Assembly: GCA_030634125.1 (NCBI GenBank)
Contig: DAOWBJ010000056.1
Span: forward strand, 1 to 8,547
DNA length: 8,547 bases
Reading direction: 5' to 3'
DNA from: Victivallales bacterium
Lineage (GTDB): Bacteria > Verrucomicrobiota > Lentisphaeria > Victivallales > Victivallaceae
This document shows, one piece after another, positions 6,896 through 8,547 of this stretch. Position 1 is the first letter of the stretch. Each line of letters opens with the position of its first letter. A program made the position numbers and the translations under genes. The notes beneath the pieces are model-generated. The model was not told where the DNA came from. It was given only the letters and a program-made list of their open reading frames with translations, and did not search any database.

Positions 6896-6933
6896 GACAT
6901 TCAGGCAAGTAATGAAAAATAGATATATTTAGT

Positions 6934-6970
6934 TTGAAAAATTGGCAAATTTCCGGATATAAGCTAATGT
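6934..6970 (+). promoter_or_regulatory. glyQS: Weak candidate promoter for glycyl-tRNA synthetase
   Basis: Two overlapping options are visible: TTGAAA (6934-6939) with TATAAG (6958-6963) at 18 nt, and TTGGCA (6942-6947) with TAATGT (6965-6970) at 17 nt. Neither is decisive in this AT-rich region. The leader would be about 40-50 nt, too short for a T-box. Confidence 0.3.
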
Positions 6971-7006
6971 ATATGTTTAATTTAATATACTTATAAATAA
7001 TATTCT

Positions 7007-7010
7007 GGAG
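7007..7010 (+). promoter_or_regulatory. glyQS: Ribosome binding site of glyQS
   Basis: GGAG lies 6 nt before the ATG at 7017, which fixes the start. Confidence 0.75.
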
Positions 7011-7016
7011 CATATA

Positions 7017-7604
7017 ATGGCTAAAACGGAAAATACTGTATCAATGGAAAAAATTGTATCACTGGCAAAGCGCCGCGGTTTTGTTTTTCAAAGTTCGGAA
7101 ATATATGGCGGATTCAACGGCTTCTGGGATTACGGTCCATACGGAGTGAGAATGAAACGCGCGATCGAACAGCTTTGGTGGCGTGAAATGGTCGAAACTC
7201 GTGATAATGTCGAAGGTCTTGACTCAACAATTATTTGCCATCCTCAAGTCTGGAAGGCTTCCGGACACCTTGATCAGTTCAGCGATGAAATGTGTGATTG
7301 CCGTGATTGTAAATCCAGACACCGCGTAGATATGATGGAAGATACTAAAGTGTGCTCTGATTGCGGCGGAGGTAATTTGACTGAGCCTCGCGAGTTTAAC
7401 CTGATGATGAAAACTTTTGTTGGTCCGGTTGCTGATGAAGAAAATACTGCTTACCTGCGCGCTGAAACTTGTCAGCCGATTTTTGTAGATTTCCACAACG
7501 TCCGTGTCGCGACCCGCCAGAAACTACCATTTGGTATCGCCCAGATCGGTAAAGCTTTCCGTAACGAGATCAATCCCCGGAACTTTACTTTCCGTTCACG
7601 CTAA
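7017..7604 (+). CDS. glyQS: Glycyl-tRNA synthetase, N-terminal part up to the premature stop
   Basis: This 195-residue open stretch holds motif 1, the zinc-type cysteine site and the first strand of motif 2, and stops right after FTFRSR (190-195). The region usually reading ETAQG in this family is ETCQP here (150-154), a mild variation close to the substrate pocket. On its own the fragment would lack half of the catalytic fold, including the motif 3 arginine, and is unlikely to be active. Confidence 0.8.
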   Translation: MAKTENTVSMEKIVSLAKRRGFVFQSSEIYGGFNGFWDYGPYGVRMKRAIEQLWWREMVETRDNVEGLDSTIICHPQVWKASGHLDQFSDEMCDCRDCKSRHRVDMMEDTKVCSDCGGGNLTEPREFNLMMKTFVGPVADEENTAYLRAETCQPIFVDFHNVRVATRQKLPFGIAQIGKAFRNEINPRNFTFRSR

Positions 7605-7613
7605 TTTACTCAG

Positions 7614-8345
7614 ATGGAAATGGAATTTTTCTGCGAGGACACGGAAAGCATGGACTGGTTCAATTACTGGAAAGAACAGCGTATTAAATATTATCGTGAA
7701 AAACTCGGTTTTGATGATGATTTTATGCGTATTCATGAACACGAAAAACTTGCGCATTATGCCAAGGCGGCAGTTGATATTGAGGTTAAATTTCCCTTCG
7801 GCTGGGGTGAACTCGAAGGGGTTCATCATCGAGGTGTTTGGGATATGTCGCAGCATGAAGAGTCCTCAGGAAAAGAACAGCAGTATATGGATCACGACAA
7901 CCGTCGCAAAGTCATGCCGACAGTTATCGAGACTTCTGTAGGTCTGGATAGAACATTCCTCGCGCTGCTTTGCAAAGCTTACGACGAAGAAGTCATCGGT
8001 GAAGCCAAAGACGGTAAAGAAGCGGATGTGCGTACAGTTCTGCGCTTTCCTGCCGCAGTCGCGCCAATTCAGGTTGCGATTTTGCCATTGTCTAAAAAGC
8101 TTTCCGAAAATGCCAAAGAGTTATACAATAAGCTCAACCGTTATTTCCGCTGCGAGTTCGATGTTACCGGCAGTATCGGCAAACGTTACCGTCGTCAGGA
8201 TGAAATCGGTACGCCTTACTGTGTTACTTTTGACTTTGACTCTATCGATGACAATGCCGTAACAGTACGCCATCGTGATTCAATGGAACAGGAACGCATG
8301 GCGATCACAGAATTGCGTGATTATCTGGAAAAGCAGATAGACTAA
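7614..8345 (+). CDS. glyQS: Glycyl-tRNA synthetase, C-terminal part after the premature stop
   Basis: The stretch is in the same frame as the N-terminal part, nine bases after the TAA. The first ATG (7614) is the methionine of the conserved Q-M-E-M-E-F-F segment rather than a natural start, and no SD motif precedes it. The 243 residues hold the rest of the catalytic core, motif 3 (VIETSVGLDR, ending at residue 113 of this part) and the anticodon-binding domain, with the usual ending RHRDSMEQERMAI. It ends in TAA at 8343-8345. Confidence 0.8.
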   Translation: MEMEFFCEDTESMDWFNYWKEQRIKYYREKLGFDDDFMRIHEHEKLAHYAKAAVDIEVKFPFGWGELEGVHHRGVWDMSQHEESSGKEQQYMDHDNRRKVMPTVIETSVGLDRTFLALLCKAYDEEVIGEAKDGKEADVRTVLRFPAAVAPIQVAILPLSKKLSENAKELYNKLNRYFRCEFDVTGSIGKRYRRQDEIGTPYCVTFDFDSIDDNAVTVRHRDSMEQERMAITELRDYLEKQID

Positions 8346-8354
8346 GAGGAAAGA

Positions 8355-8394
8355 ACACGGATAAACACAGACAAACACGGACTGACACGGACAA
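8355..8394 (+). repeat. Four 10-bp tandem repeats (ACACGGACAA-like)
   Basis: The units ACACGGATAA, ACACAGACAA, ACACGGACTG and ACACGGACAA run back to back, starting nine bases after the synthetase stop. ACAC is invariant, and the units differ at one to three positions. Such CACGGA-type decamers are an intergenic pattern I recall from several environmental bacteria; no function is assigned here. Confidence 0.8.
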
Positions 8395-8547
8395 ATGCCC
8401 TAATCGTAAGTTGTTGTAATTTCGTTCTTCAAGCTGCTGTTTGCTGAAAAATAGCGCAGTAAAAATCGGTTTTTCGTCAGGCTGCTTGCTTAAAACAATT
8501 TTTTCTTGATAAATCCAATCTTTTGCGAATGAATTTCACAAGGTTTA
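8395..8547. other. Intergenic tail with no supported feature
   Basis: The AT-rich 3' end of the window shows no complete gene, no tRNA-like fold and no clear terminator. A short AAAAA-TCGG-TTTTT inverted repeat (8461-8474) is too weak to call. Short minus-strand frames are open to the right edge, but none has a recognisable motif. Confidence 0.5.

Larger units (their letters stand above)
7017..8345 (+). pseudogene. glyQS: Glycyl-tRNA synthetase (single-chain type), interrupted by an in-frame TAA
   Basis: Read through the stop, the frame encodes a 442-residue class II glycine-tRNA ligase, close to the usual 450-460 for the homodimeric bacterial type, which charges tRNA-Gly in the cytosol. Landmarks occur in order: SGHLDQFSD (83-90 region, motif 1), a C4 zinc-type site from C93/C95/C98 to C113/C116, FNLMMKTFVGP (127-137), FRNE (181-184, motif 2), GWGELEGVHHR, GLDR (309-312, motif 3), and a C-terminal anticodon-binding domain from about 345. 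Codon 196 (7602-7604) is TAA where the family has Glu in R-E-F; GAA to TAA is a single base change. No frame shift or other lesion is visible and both sides are well conserved, so the lesion is recent or a sequence error. Adjacent genes end in TAA, which argues against reassignment. If real, the cell needs a second copy, readthrough or suppression. Confidence 0.85.

Noticed and set aside
6900..7016. T-box or other riboswitch upstream of the synthetase
   Set aside because: Only 117 bp of AT-rich sequence is present, with no T-box-like conserved sequence and no terminator hairpin before the ATG.
7602..7604. Stop-codon reassignment of TAA
   Set aside because: Both dehydrogenase genes and the synthetase itself end in TAA at the expected lengths, so TAA works as a stop here.
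8355..8394. CRISPR array
   Set aside because: The units are 10 bp and contiguous, with no spacers.
8477..8547. C-terminal end of a minus-strand gene entering from the right edge
   Set aside because: Two short minus-strand frames are open to the edge (about 20 codons each), but there is no motif to choose between them or support coding.

Overview
The window reads as ordinary chromosomal DNA of an anaerobic or fermentative bacterium. It holds a single-chain pyruvate:ferredoxin oxidoreductase, a single-chain (alpha2-type) glycyl-tRNA synthetase, a LacI-type sugar regulator and two Gfo/Idh/MocA sugar-type dehydrogenases. This mix, the moderate GC content and the intergenic repeats suggest a member of the PVC group, perhaps Lentisphaerota. 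That placement is inference from gene style, not from a marker alignment.

Layout, left to right. (1) 2-664 (+): the C-terminal effector domain of a LacI-family regulator, cut by the left edge. (2) 667-841: a 175-bp non-coding palindromic element starting three bases after the regulator stop. It has 30-bp imperfect terminal inverted repeats, CTAG at both ends, and two inverted hairpin units of 24 nt whose stems differ by compensating changes. (3) 842-1080: AT-rich leader of nifJ with short inverted and direct repeats. (4) 1081-4602 (+): nifJ, complete, with all cluster cysteines and key active-site residues. (5) 4617-4655: a perfect 15-bp hairpin terminator between convergent genes. (6) 4654-5652 (-) and 5768-6817 (-): two Gfo/Idh/MocA oxidoreductases on the same strand, separated by a terminator-like hairpin. 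(7) 6818-7016: a divergent intergenic region with a near-consensus promoter for the second oxidoreductase, overlapped by a 7-6-7 inverted repeat. (8) 7017-8345 (+): glycyl-tRNA synthetase, intact in every visible respect except an in-frame TAA replacing a conserved glutamate codon. (9) 8355-8394: four 10-bp tandem repeats, then 153 bp with no supported feature.

How the genes relate. NifJ links pyruvate to acetyl-CoA and reduced ferredoxin in central metabolism and appears to be transcribed alone. The two dehydrogenases and the LacI-type regulator fit sugar or polyol catabolism, but their substrates cannot be read from sequence, and nothing shows that this regulator controls these genes. The strongest items for follow-up are the 175-bp element with its inverted hairpin pair and the nonsense codon in what should be an essential gene. 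I did not find a convincing new multi-gene system.
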